A DNA stretch of 64,000 nucleotides from Bryum argenteum (GCA_037043015.1 CM073324.1:5201413-5265412); one strand, 5' to 3'; counted from the first letter of the stretch, positions 48,521-58,542 are shown. Numbers and translations are program-made. The notes: a model not told the origin generated them from the letters alone.

Positions 48521-49859
48521 TCGAGATGGGCTACTATATTATCAGGGACTACTCTATGTCCCTGAAGGCCCATGCCGACTACGAGTGCTCCAGTCTCGAC
48601 ACGACTTTCCATCGGCGGGACACTTTGGTTACAACAAGACCATGGAGCTGTTATCCAGAGACTTTTGGTGGCCTCAAATGTGGAAAACCGTGAAGGACTA
48701 TGTCACAACGTGTGACATCTGTTCTAGATCCAAGATCCCTCATCATCGGCCGTACGGGTTGCTTCAGCCGTTACCGATTCCAGAAACCCCATGAACATCC
48801 ATATCCATGGACTTTATTGTGGACCTTCCAATGTCCAACACCTTTTATTCCATCTTCGTTGTTGTAGACCAGCTGACCAAGATGGCTCACTTCATTCCGT
48901 GCCACAAGACAGTTACCGGAGAAGAAACAGCAAGACTCTTTGTAGACAATGTCTACAGACTCCACGGCCTCCCCAACGACATCATTTCCGATCGTGGAAC
49001 GCAATTCACATCGAAGTTTTGGCAGTCTTTGTTCAAGATTCTAGGCGTGGAGATTAAGCTATCTTCAGCATACCATCCTCAAACTGACGGACAAACCGAA
49101 CGCGTCAATCAAGTGTTGGAGCAGTACTTGCGGTGCACCATCAACTACCATCAAGACAATTGGGTGGAGTTGTTGCCGCTCGCCGAGTTTGCCTACAACA
49201 ACACGTTGCAGGGGTCTACTCAACAGACCCCTTTCTTTGCCAACTACGGTCATCATCCCATGATTGATCAATTCAATCTAAACATTTCTGAGAACCCAGC
49301 TGCCACGGATCTTGCTACTCGATTGTCTGATATCCAGAAGCAGATGAAGCAGAGCCTCCTCAAAGCCCAAGAGCACCAGAAGACAAACGCTGACAGGTCT
49401 CGTAAGGAACATCCAGCCATCTCTATTGGTGACAAGGTATGGCTACTGCGTCGAAATTTCAGGACTCGCCGGCCATCTGACAAACTCGACTACCGTCGCC
49501 TTGGACCATTCACAGTGGTCAAACAAATCAACAAGGTGGCTTACCGGTTGGAGTTACCGACCTCTATGAAGATTCATCCAGTTTTTCATGTATCTCTCCT
49601 TGAACCGTACAAGGAATCTACGTTACCGGGCAGGATTCAAGAACCTCCTCCACCGATCGAGATGAAAGGCGATGAAGAATTTGAAGTCTCGGAGGTTCTT
49701 GACTCTCGCATCCACCGTCGACAACTCGAATATCTTGTGCATTGGCAGGGCTACGACGTCAGCGAAAGAACCTGGGAGCCTGCCTCAAACCTCAAGAACT
49801 CTCCTGAGTTAATTCAAGAGTTCCATCGCCGATACCCTCGAAAACCTAAAAGCGTTTAG
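48521..49859 (+). pseudogene. Chromovirus integrase with C-terminal chromodomain
   Basis: The HHCC zinc finger ([15 protein letters not shown] ... YVTTCDICSRSK) runs to a TGA at 48792-48794 that lies in frame with the core; relatives have Trp here (TGG to TGA). From 48807 the frame is open to 49859. The core has MDFIVDLP (Asp), SDRGTQFTS (Asp) and TDGQTERVNQ (Glu), then a GPF module (LGPFTVVKQI). The chromodomain (EVLDSRIHRRQLEYLVHWQG, then YDVSERTWEP and NLKN) is a histone-mark reader that targets integration in chromoviruses. Its aromatic positions Y, W and W look intact. Confidence 0.92.
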
Positions 49860-51779
49860 GTTCAATGCATCTGAATCGCCACCGGCACCAAGTGTCGCGG
49901 CTCTAATTACTCCAACTCATTTTTTTCTTCTTAGTAAGCCTTACTTGGTAGCGGAATCCCGGCTCACTTAGTTGGTAGCAACCGGCCACGACTTTACTAG
50001 CACTGCACATGCCAAGCACACACAATGTTAGCACCATTTCTAGTCAAGGTGTCCAACCCACCTTGACTCCCCCAACTCATTACCCGGAACCCGTAAACCG
50101 GAACTCCCACAAAACACATGGGCATGCCACTTGGTGGCACGGGGCGGCCTTCCACACATGTCCAAGCTCCCAAGGGTGCTACTAATCATCCCCGGAGCTA
50201 ACCGCCCTTATCCATTTTCCAACTTCCCACTAATCCCCTTCCACTCTTGTTTCTCACCCCATTCAGGACTTTGCCGGAAATCCTCCCGGAATCCGGCACT
50301 AGTTTTCCCGGGGACTAGTTTGGAGCGGGACTTTTTCCAACCCAATGTTGCGGGATGCTCAAGAGCATCCCACAATGCCCAAGATGTAGGAGTGAGGCTT
50401 CCTTTCCATGCCTCACCTTCTTGAGCCATTCCCGGTCACTCCCGGGAACCGGCACTACTTATCACGGGGACTGACTTGGAGAGGGACACTTCCCAACCCC
50501 ATGTTTAGAGAGGCTCCAAAGCACTCTCTACTTTCCACAAGGTGCGGGAGTGAGGCCCATCCGAAGCCTCACCCCTTGGAGCCACCCCGGCTCCTCATGG
50601 CACCATGTGCAAGTGAGGAGGGAGACCACCCCTCCTCATAGTACTCTCTGGAGTCTTCGGTAGGCCCCCCCCATCTTGTGTTGAGGGGCCTTCTGTGACA
50701 CACTTTTGTTTTGGAAGACCACCCGTTTTTGCCTTAGTCTCAAAAACGGGCCGTATCTTCTTCTCGGGCTAACTTGTAGCTCAGTTATCCAAATGAGACG
50801 TGCAAGCCCATTTTCGACATCTACTCTTTGAGTAGATGTCGATAGACTCCTCACTTGTCCCAATCAAAGCTTCTATGTGGGAGCTATGCTCCTCTGAACA
50901 TTCAGGAGTCTCGGGAGGCAGCAGTCCCGGAGTCCCGAAGTCCCGATGCTTTGGAGAGCCATATCTCCCAAAGCATTGCTTTGCTCCTCACGAGCCTTAG
51001 CATTTTGGAAAGCTCTTGTCTAGAGCTTTTCAAAGACATGCAACATGCCGCCATCCAAGAAGGGCGACATTTTGAGTCCCGAAAGGTAACACTCCCAAGT
51101 CCCGGAGTGTCCCGGAACGCGCTCCAACTTTGGAGAGCCATATCTCATGACTCACAACTCCAAATCGCGCGTTCTTTGGACCCACGGGTGCGTGCTTGAA
51201 CAAGGTTTCAACCATGTAAGGACACCACCAAGTTCGTCCCGAACACGACGCCATTGCGTGCTGTTTGCTCGGGACTCCCTTTAGTCACTTCACCTTGTCT
51301 CTTGCCAAGCCCGGAACGTCACTCCCGGGGTCCTCTTGGCTCACCACGGTGTTCGGGCATCCTTTGGAAAGGGATGTGACACCAAGTCTGTAAGTTTCCT
51401 CTTGGTGCACGTGCAGATGCAGAGACTTTGAACCAAAACGATGGGGGTATCGACGAGGCGACGACGCACTTGTCTGGCTCAGTTTACAGGGGCAGGCCTT
51501 CGAACTCACGTCGGCCGAAAATTTGGTTAGGCCGCGAGCGCCACCTTGCGGATGTCTCAAGTCGCCAACCACATGGTTTTATACCGGTCCGTTGCTTTGC
51601 GTTCTACCACGTATCTGTAAACAACTCATGACTTTCCGCCGCCAGCGCCGACATTCGATTCTCACGGTATTCGTATCCCGTATATTTACTCTTTTTGTCT
51701 AGTCCACGTGAAACCCACGTGAACATTCTCGTTTTATGTTTTATTATTGGTTCGTGTGGAAACTCGTGGAACTCGTTCT
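49860..51779 (+). other. Long non-coding tail of the chromovirus
   Basis: There are 1.9 kb between the chromodomain stop and the polypurine tract with no convincing gene. An imperfect ~170-bp duplication lies at 50250-50430 and 50420-50590 (shared CGGCACTA, GGGGACT, GGAG-GGGAC, GGAGTGAGGC and GCCTCACC in order). Two G-box cores CACGTG occur at 51715 and 51726. Confidence 0.55.
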
Positions 51780-51793
51780 TTGAAAGGGGGTGA
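51780..51793 (+). other. Polypurine tract of the chromovirus
   Basis: TTGAAAGGGGGTGA immediately precedes the LTR start TGTCACGGACATGCC. Confidence 0.85.
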
Positions 51794-51901
51794 TGTCACG
51801 GACATGCCATACAGGGTATTATCCACACCCCATGAGTTTACCGTGATCAGCCCTACTTCTCAAAGATTTCTTAGATTCCGTATATTTTGCAAGTTCAAGT
51901 T

Positions 51902-52144
51902 TTCTGGAAGGTTCTAGAACCTTCCACTAGTTTCCAAAAGCTTCTTCAAGCTTCCGTATAGCTCTAGTAGTTTCCGGAAGCTTCCACAAGCTTCCAGATA
52001 GTTCTAGTAGTTTCCGGAAGCTTCTCTAAGCTTCCGGAAGGTTCCATAAGAATCCAATTGTTTTCGGAAGGTTCCATAAACTTCCGGAAGGTTCCGCTTG
52101 ACCTTCCTAGATTCCGGAAGCTCTCACGAGTCTCCGGAAGGTTC
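51902..52144 (+). promoter_or_regulatory. Heat-shock element cluster in the LTR
   Basis: Five perfectly alternating nGAAn pentamers occur at 51902-51924 (TTC at 51902, GAA 51907, TTC 51912, GAA 51917, TTC 51922). Further three-pentamer sites TTCCGGAAGNTTC lie at 51972-51984, 52012-52024, 52032-52044 and 52082-52094, with partial ones at 52063-52074, 52112-52119 and 52137-52144. This is the HSF-binding consensus, placed 45-290 bp upstream of the TATA box. Confidence 0.75.
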
Positions 52145-52190
52145 CATAGGAGCTTCTAGGACCTTACTCTGGAAGTTTCTTCTAGCCTAG

Positions 52191-52198
52191 TATATATA
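52191..52198 (+). promoter_or_regulatory. TATA box of the chromovirus LTR
   Basis: TATATATA follows the heat-shock-element cluster, so transcription would start near 52220 within the LTR. Confidence 0.7.
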
Positions 52199-52406
52199 GA
52201 GACTTGAAGGTCGTTGTTCTTCACTCTCTTCAACACCAGTTGTACCTACTCTTCCAGTTATCAATACTACTCTCTATTCTCTTACTTTGAGTGTCGTTCT
52301 GAGTCCTGCGTGAGGAATCCCCTCACTTTTAGTCTATCTTGGTATCCTTTCGGAGTCTCCCCTCAATCTTGTCTTTGATCCTACCTTGGAGTTGCTGTTC
52401 GCAACA

Positions 52407-53117
52407 CTTTGCAATGATATTTCTACGATGAAAAAAGTGAAAAATTGGATGATTTTTGAAGAGATAGATCTCCTTCAACCATCGGTAGATTTTGAATTTT
52501 TATTTTAGAATGGATTCCAATTAGAGTGTTGTATTGGTGATAGAAACCTCGATTCATTCGAAAATATATTAAATAAAGTATAATTTGAGTGCTAGGGATC
52601 TAGGTTTGGACTATATTAATTACTTTATAAAATAATTGGCAGTTTTTATCATTATTGAATCATTTCTTCCCTCATTTTATACACACACGCCTTTTCAACA
52701 AATTTAATTAATCTCAGAAATTTAACAGAAACTACTTACCTTCCTCTTATAGTCCAAAAATTCTAATCCTGTTTCATATAAATCACATAGGAAAAGTATA
52801 AATACTACTCGCCCTCTCTATTTTCCTATACATCTTACACTTCCCTATGGCTCAAATAGTAGCCTTGCAATGATAAAAACTGCCAAATATTTTACAAAGG
52901 AATTAATGTAGTCCAAAAGTAGACCCCTGACACTCAAATTATACCTTATCTTTAATATATCTTCGAATGGATCGAGGTTTCTATCACCAATACAACACTG
53001 TAATTGGAACCCTTTCTAAAAAATAAATTCAAAATCTAACGATGGTTGAAGGAGATCTATCTCTTCAAAAATCATCCAATTTTTCTCTTCTATCAGCGTA
53101 GAAATATCATTGCAAAG
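52407..53117. mobile_element. Fold-back element with ~247-bp inverted arms (711 bp)
   Basis: The left arm 52407-52653 and right arm 52869-53117 are reverse complements with scattered mismatches, from CTTTGCAATGATATTTC at the outside to GGCAGTTTTTATCATT at the inside. The loop is ~215 bp and no protein is encoded. Long arms suggest a Mutator/Foldback-type non-autonomous element, but flanking duplications were not found. A partial extra arm-like phrase, TTGCAATGATAAAACATGCC, lies outside near 53232. Confidence 0.85.
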
Positions 53118-53458
53118 CCAATACTAAAATTATCTGGATCAAAATACTTCCAACTACAAAGATTGTGGGATGCATCTAAAGATCACACCTGTGTAAAAAA
53201 AATCATGCAAAAAACTTTTTGATGTCACATAATAGGCTTGCAATGATAAAACATGCCAAATGTTTGAAAACCCAAAAAACAAATACTCTTTCACTAAAAT
53301 GCATGCCGTTTTTTTATACTTCATTGTATGGGTCTGCAATTTTTACCACATAAACTAGACTGAATTTGGGACCTAACCCAAGTGATTTCGTCAAAAAAAG
53401 AGACCAAATGAAAAAGTTATGGCTCTTCAAAGTTCATGTCCTTCGTTCCAAGAGGGTA
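53118..53458. other. AT-rich spacer with a phrase shared with the CACTA element
   Basis: At 53372-53440, ACCCAAGTGATTTCGTC followed by AAGTTATGGCTCTTCAAAGTT matches 44745-44805 inside the CACTA element, hinting at an older relative. No gene is seen. Confidence 0.5.
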
Positions 53459-53795
53459 GACCGCCGGTCGCCCTCTGAGCTACGTTCGCCCATCAGCTGG
53501 ATTGGCGGTAGCCCTACTGAGCGACGTTCGCCCATCGGCTGTAACGGCGGTCGCTCCAACAGGAGGGGTACAAATTTGCTCGCGGACATTATGTCCTTGC
53601 CCGTCGCCTAGAAGCGGTTGCTAGGGCGACTGCCGGTCTCCCTATTGGAGCCCCGGTCGCCTACGCGCGGCAGCCTTGTGTGATCGGGGATCGCCGCAGG
53701 CGACCGATGTTCGCCCCTATGCTACCGTCGGTCGCCCACCCGCAGTCGCCTAGCGAGGTCGCCCACCCACGGTCGCCCACTGTGACGTGTATTTT
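53459..53795. repeat. GGTCGCC-rich degenerate repeat region
   Basis: Two tandem ~42-bp copies (GTCGCCCTCTGAG...GGATTGGCG and GTAGCCCTACTGAG...TAACGGCG, with shared CGTTCGCCCATC) start near 53467. GGTCGCC is then scattered to 53795. The region is non-coding. Confidence 0.65.
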
Positions 53796-54244
53796 GATTT
53801 TCCACGTCATTATCGATCCTACGCCACGTAGGAAAATAGCTTTTTACGTCAATGTCAATCTCAACAAGTTTTTTACTATGTAATTTTTTGTACGGTCGAC
53901 ATTTTCGTCAATCGGACGTTTAACAGACATGTCCAATACGTCAAATCAGACAGACATTCCAAAAAGTGTCTAATAAGACAAACCTGGTTTCTTGAGATTG
54001 AAGAACTTGTCTATTAAAATGACACGTCTGGGACCCTGATCTGATTTGTATCGTCGCTTAAGAGCGGACCAGCAGAGAAATGGATCAGTGTATCTTCCAA
54101 GAAGTTTCAAACCTGAATTTTTTGCATTTTTCATCATCACACTCAGGCATCTAGATCTCTCAGAGAGCTCCACAAATCCCATTGGCATGGATGGTGGTGT
54201 GCTCAGGGATGTCAATCCGGACGTCTTTTGGGTTTTTTTGGTCG
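53796..54244. other. Spacer, no gene recognised
   Basis: Contains only short open frames and no recognisable repeats. Confidence 0.5.
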
Positions 54245-54302
54245 GACAGACGTTCGTCCGTCCGGACGTCCGTCCAGGCCCGTCCGGACGTCCGTCCGGG
54301 GG
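54245..54302. repeat. CGTCCGGACGTCCGTCC direct repeat
   Basis: Two near-identical copies lie about 22 bp apart, and the GTCCGGAC palindromes could pair. Confidence 0.75.
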
Positions 54303-54420
54303 GTAAATCGGAATTACTATGCATGTAGTAAATTTTTTAACCGTCAGATCGTATTGAAAATCGCATCGTAGCCGTTCAAATAGTGTTGTGAGTGTAGGTG
54401 ATTACCGTTGGATTGAATCG

Positions 54421-54800
54421 GGCGGCCCAGGACCGTCCGATTGGCCTTGCCGACCGACCAGCGACGCCGTCGGATCGGTCGCAGCCGACGGATCGGTCGC
54501 TTGATCGTCCGCCGGCCGTCCGATCGGTCGCGGGTTCGGTCGGCCGTCGGATGGGCCCCGGTCGGCGTCGGCCGTCCGATCGGTCGCGGTCGGCGTCGGC
54601 CGACCGATCGGTCGCGGTCTCCGTCGGCCGTCCGATCGGCCGCGACCGGCCGGTCGGCAGCGGCCGTCCGATCGGTCGGCCGATCAGTCGGTCGGCCGCG
54701 GCTGTTCGGTCGCGCCGGTCGGCGCCGGCCGTCAGATCGGTCGGGCCGGTCGGCCATCGGCCGTCCGATTTAGGTCGCCGGTTGGCCATGCGACCGCGGC
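54421..54800. repeat. GC-rich CGGTCGG minisatellite upstream of the kinase-like gene (block A)
   Basis: CGGCCGTCCGATCGGTCG units of ~28-33 bp recur imperfectly up to the TATA box at 54801. The block is almost free of A/T runs and rich in CpG. Long open frames on both strands here (up to ~150 codons, Arg/Pro/Asp-rich) are composition artefacts. Confidence 0.8.
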
Positions 54801-54809
54801 CTATATAAG
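54801..54809 (+). promoter_or_regulatory. TATA box of the kinase-like gene
   Basis: CTATATAAG ends the GC-rich block. CTCACTTCTTTCCTTCG follows about 30 bp downstream, where transcription would start, and the ATG lies at 54974. Confidence 0.7.
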
Positions 54810-54973
54810 GCCGACCAGCCTCCACTCTCCTCACTTCTTTCCTTCGTTATCAGGGTGCGGAGTAGCTGTAGGTTGGAAATTTTTTTAATTTTCATCCACT
54901 GGCTCCTTAGCCTGCGGAGGAAAGAAGTCTTTTCGTGTGTAAGGGGGGAGATTTTGCTTTTTTTTTCACAAAG

Positions 54974-56386
54974 ATGCCCAAACATGGGGCTGGGGGTAGT
55001 GGGGGGAATCGAGGCCGGAGACCAAGGGTTCATAGACATTTGGAGAAGTGGGAGCACCCATCCAATAAGTGCAAGAACTTTCTTCGGGAGAATGTAATCG
55101 TGCGATTTTATGAGACTAACAGTCTTCCACGTTTGTTTAGCAAATACATGAGATACAAAGAGGAAGCTGTGGCCAAATTCAAGGACGACATGATGGACCT
55201 CATGATAGAAGCGCTCCAAGATCCGGTGTGGAGAACGGAGACTGATAAGCGTGGTTTTACGGACTGGATGGAGGATAGATTAATTGATGCTCTCTGGAAT
55301 GCTGTCGACATATTGAAGAGGTATGAGAGAACCACTCGAGCGGGTGATGAGGAGTTTAGGGATGTGGTATTGAGGGCGGAGGCTTTTCAAGAAGCGATGA
55401 GGCCGTATTCCAATAATGCAAACCGGGTTGGTTCCATAGGATGGTGGCGCACGGAACAAGGAAGGTTAATGGAGCTGGTTCGTACGAATAATTTGGTAGT
55501 AATTCCTATGACGGCCCGTATCATCGAGCTTGAGAAGAGGACTCTAAGGGGAGGATACGGCACAATTTCCAAAGTTCACATAAGAGGGGTTGTGGGTATT
55601 GAAGAGTTTTGGGAATTTGCTGCAAAGACTCCCATCCATGCTGGAACACGACCAGACTTGGCCAAGGTGGAGCATCAGAATGAGGCGCTTGCTGTGAGGA
55701 TACAACATCTAGGTGTTATTCGTTTTATAGCCATTCATGCAAATAAATTCCAAGGCTATACGTATTGGTGGAATGGCGGCACGATTCGATCGATGTTGGC
55801 CCTTGATGCAAGATATGGAGATGATGTTCATGGAGAGATCGGACTCTCACCTCATTCTGATGATGAGCATATTCGAGCTTGGCAGTTGGTCCGGTTCCGC
55901 AAAAAACGAACAGAGCTTGCTTGGGCTTTAGTGCATATCATGTGTGAAGTCCACCGGTTGAACTACCTCCACAACGATGTGTCTCCAGACAACATACTTC
56001 TTCACTTCCCTCAAGATGAATCACGGGTGTATATTGGAGTATGTGATTGGGGGCTAAGTACAAGCATGGATGATAAAATGAGGTCCTTGTATACGTTCAC
56101 AAAACCCCAAGAGCGAATTGATACTCTACAAGCACGATATTGGGTAGATCCTCGGGTGGCGTACTTGTACAAACGGAGTGATGACATTCACATTATTTCC
56201 CTTCTTGATTGCGCTTCGGAGGAGTTTGCTACGGCACGAATAGCACAACGCATCCTCAAGAAGAGCATGTCGAAGGCCTACGAGAATTGCCAAAGTACAA
56301 CGGGCCTCGACCGGTGGTGCAATCAAGACTTGGCAAATGCTTTTGACCAATACTTGGAGATGGTGGTGATGCAAAGTATACGTTGA
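54974..56386 (+). CDS. Protein kinase-like protein (470 residues)
   Basis: ATG 54974 (MPKHGAGG) is chosen because the upstream open codons have none. The N-terminal ~185 residues start with a Gly/Arg-rich basic tail and are otherwise helical and unassigned. The kinase-like fold follows: glycine loop GGYGTISKV (193-201), a possible ATP-binding Lys in FAAKTP (Lys219), the catalytic loop HNDVSPDNILL (333-343) and a DWG metal motif (358-360). Asp335, Asn340 and Asp358, the residues needed for catalysis, are present; HND replaces HRD and DWG replaces DFG. The activation segment is short and a WVDP replaces APE. No receptor, transmembrane or signal sequence is seen. It is probably an atypical kinase or pseudokinase; substrate unknown. 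The frame is intact, unlike most genes nearby. Confidence 0.75.
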   Translation: MPKHGAGGSGGNRGRRPRVHRHLEKWEHPSNKCKNFLRENVIVRFYETNSLPRLFSKYMRYKEEAVAKFKDDMMDLMIEALQDPVWRTETDKRGFTDWMEDRLIDALWNAVDILKRYERTTRAGDEEFRDVVLRAEAFQEAMRPYSNNANRVGSIGWWRTEQGRLMELVRTNNLVVIPMTARIIELEKRTLRGGYGTISKVHIRGVVGIEEFWEFAAKTPIHAGTRPDLAKVEHQNEALAVRIQHLGVIRFIAIHANKFQGYTYWWNGGTIRSMLALDARYGDDVHGEIGLSPHSDDEHIRAWQLVRFRKKRTELAWALVHIMCEVHRLNYLHNDVSPDNILLHFPQDESRVYIGVCDWGLSTSMDDKMRSLYTFTKPQERIDTLQARYWVDPRVAYLYKRSDDIHIISLLDCASEEFATARIAQRILKKSMSKAYENCQSTTGLDRWCNQDLANAFDQYLEMVVMQSIR

Positions 56387-57182
56387 CCCACGTTGTCAAC
56401 CGCTTCATGGAATCATTCCATTGGCGGTGCCAAATGATCATTATCGCACCAAGTATGATTAGCAAATTAGTTATGCGCATTTCTTTTAGTTTTTGCGGCT
56501 TTATTAGATTTTTAGATTCTTCATTGAAGTTCTGATGTAGATGTAGGCAAATTTTTTGTAGTAAAATGTATTACATGCCTTCTATATGTATCGGCTTCAA
56601 GTACATTCTTGTTTATATATACCTTAGACCGATTCTAATGAATGACTTCTTCTCCATTGTTTGTTATTTTATTTTATTACTTCTTACCATCAATAGAAAT
56701 ATCTCCAAATCTTCATGAACAATATTTGAGAATGTACAATGAATTGTGGAACTTCTTCATTACATCAACCTTGCGTAGTTGCGATATTAATGGTTTGTCC
56801 GAAGTCAGCCCAAGCATAATATGACTTTTCTTACATATGCTTTTTTTGAATGAATTGATGAACATATTATATGTTAGGTGAGAGTGTGAGACTCTCTGTG
56901 AAAAAAGGCTTAAAGCCAAACAGAAGAAATTATTACCACCAAGTGAACTTATAGTATAAAATACAAAGACATCGCCATAAAATCCTTGAAATAACAAATT
57001 ACATAGTATATTAATATACAACGATATAGTCCGATATTGGATAATCCATTCATAAACAAAATATGGATTTCTGTATCCTCAAAATTGGCCCCTAGCAAGG
57101 CGAGAATGGTGTAGACATTATCCGTTGCCAAAAACTACATAACCTTCACTACAATGACACTATGTATGATGATTTGTCATTC
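56387..57182. other. Convergent 3' spacer
   Basis: AT-rich sequence between the stops of the kinase-like gene and the Gly/Tyr-rich gene. It probably holds the 3' untranslated regions of both. No other gene is recognised. Confidence 0.5.
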
Positions 57183-58406
57183 TTAATCCGATTCTTCATC
57201 ATCGTGTTTACGACTTGGCGTAGCGCCGTAAGAAGGTGGTCCTCGAGAAGATTCTCCAAACAAGTACGTTTGCCTAAAGTTTCTTTCGCTTCGAGTACAT
57301 TCAATGTATTCCCCACGACTTAGAAGTGTGGCTTGTTGCGGATCTTGTTGGTACCTCGCCTCTTCGTCCTCCGGAGATAGATAAGGTGCTGAAGGCAGGT
57401 CGTTACTTCCGTATGCATTCTGACCATATCCATAATTTGGGTAGCCAACAATGTCGATCTTCTATCATATTGACCTCCATACTCGTATGTTTCCTTTGGT
57501 GTGATGGCCTACGGTACTCGGGACTTCGAATGTTGTACCGTATTGGTTCCCACGATTGTATGGGTTTATAGGATGAGTTGGGCTTGAGTTGCATTGAGCA
57601 TTGGATCCGCTACCCCGCTCACCTCCTAAACCATGTGTACCTCCCGTATACATTGGAGATGGGTAGTTCGAACTAGATCCACCTCTACCGTACTCGCGTT
57701 CGGCTCCGTACGTGTTTTTTGATGAGGTGGCATATAACTCACCGGAGATCAATTGGTGGTTTCCATCGTAATACCCCTCACTTCCTGTGCCAACGGATAC
57801 TGATGCTTGACGATCGTCATGGTTTGAGTCTTGCTGAGTGCCCCCATATGCCCTTGGAGTTCCATGTTGTTGAAGTTGGGCATCCATATCAGCTGAACGT
57901 TCTGAATACGTAGTATAACAATCGCTTGGTCCCATCCAATTTGTGGGAATGAATCGGTTGCTGCGATCCAATAAATGCGCGTTCAAACCTATCACAGTGG
58001 TCCAGTCAATGTCCTTGTGCAGGACTATTTCAGCCCACACCATGGCCATGGTAGAATACAACATCAATTCCGGCCTTGTATTCTTGATTCCAACTGCAAT
58101 TGTGACTTTGTGATATCTGTGCGCAAAATGGTCGCTCTTGCAACTCTTCACTGGGCCTTCGCGACGAGGACCATATTTCTCTGCTTCGTGTCGCGGCCAT
58201 AACTTCATGATGTGGTACATCTTCACGTACTTCTTGCACATGGTGCAATTCCAAATGTCCGCCCTCTCCTCTCGCCAACCCGGCTCTGCAACACAGTTTG
58301 GGTCACTCCATGCTTCCCAATCCATTTTTGGAGGGTCGCCCTTTGGTCGTGGAGACTTGGCCTCGCCCTCGAACGTGAAAACTTGGGCGCCATTTCAGCA
58401 AATGAC
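57183..58406 (-). pseudogene. Gly/Tyr-rich protein with a Cys/His motif, interrupted by frameshifts
   Basis: The longest intact frame is complement(57465-58325), 286 codons from MDWEAWSDP. A Cys/His-containing segment (WNCTMCKKYVKMYHIMKLWP, then RHE) could be a BED-like zinc finger. The second half is Gly/Tyr/Ser/Asn-rich (GTGSEGYYDG; YGRGGSSSNYPSP). An upstream ATG at 58406 (MAPKFSRSRARP) reads basic sequence that joins NCVAEPGW only after a one-base shift near 58290. At the other end the coding pattern continues in neighbouring frames (YPNYGYGQNAYGSNDLP; FGESSRGPPSYG) to a TAA at 57183-57185. At least three indels are implied. It may be a decayed gene or an intact one with assembly errors. 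Function unknown. Confidence 0.5.
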
Positions 58407-58532
58407 AAGTATGCGCGGTGTGGGCGTGGGTGACCCACGCGGACTACGAGTAACGCGATCGATGCAGCTTTAAAAAAAGCCGCAACGCACAAACTGTTCA
58501 CTGTGAGTGAGGGACAATGAGCCCCTCCCCTT

Positions 58533-58542
58533 CTATTTATGC
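58533..58542 (-). promoter_or_regulatory. TATA-like box of the Gly/Tyr-rich gene
   Basis: The reverse complement is GCATAAATAG, directly after the GC-rich block in the direction of transcription, with CCCTCACTCAC about 25 bp downstream. Same layout as at 54801. Confidence 0.55.

Larger units (their letters stand above)
45146..52406 (+). mobile_element. Tcn1-like chromovirus (Ty3/gypsy with chromodomain), 5' LTR not seen
   Basis: In order: gag with zinc knuckle, protease, RT, RNase H, integrase, chromodomain, a 1.9-kb non-coding tail, polypurine tract and one LTR (51794-52406). Sequence style ([45 protein letters not shown]) matches the fungal/vertebrate/bryophyte Tf1/sushi/Tcn1 group more than seed-plant chromoviruses. 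No matching 5' LTR lies upstream of gag: removing the CACTA insert joins gag to the unrelated LTR-like region ending at 44055. Damage as written: a protease/RT frameshift, TGA at 47908-47910, a frameshift near 48520, and TGA at 48792-48794. Confidence 0.9.
51794..52406 (+). repeat. 3' LTR of the chromovirus (613 bp)
   Basis: It begins TGTCACGGACATGCC after the polypurine tract and is assigned an end at TTCGCAACA, because the next base starts a fold-back element. A TATA box lies at 52191 and a heat-shock-type element cluster lies upstream of it. No second copy exists in the window, so the 3' boundary is inferred. Confidence 0.7.

Noticed and set aside
51470-51515. tRNA-like A and B boxes (TGGCTCAGTTT and CCTTCGAACTC)
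   Set aside because: The spacing is too short and no cloverleaf can be drawn.
54344-54834. Arg/Asp/Pro-rich open frames of 110-152 codons on both strands
   Set aside because: They lie in the GC-rich minisatellite, where stop codons are rare by composition.
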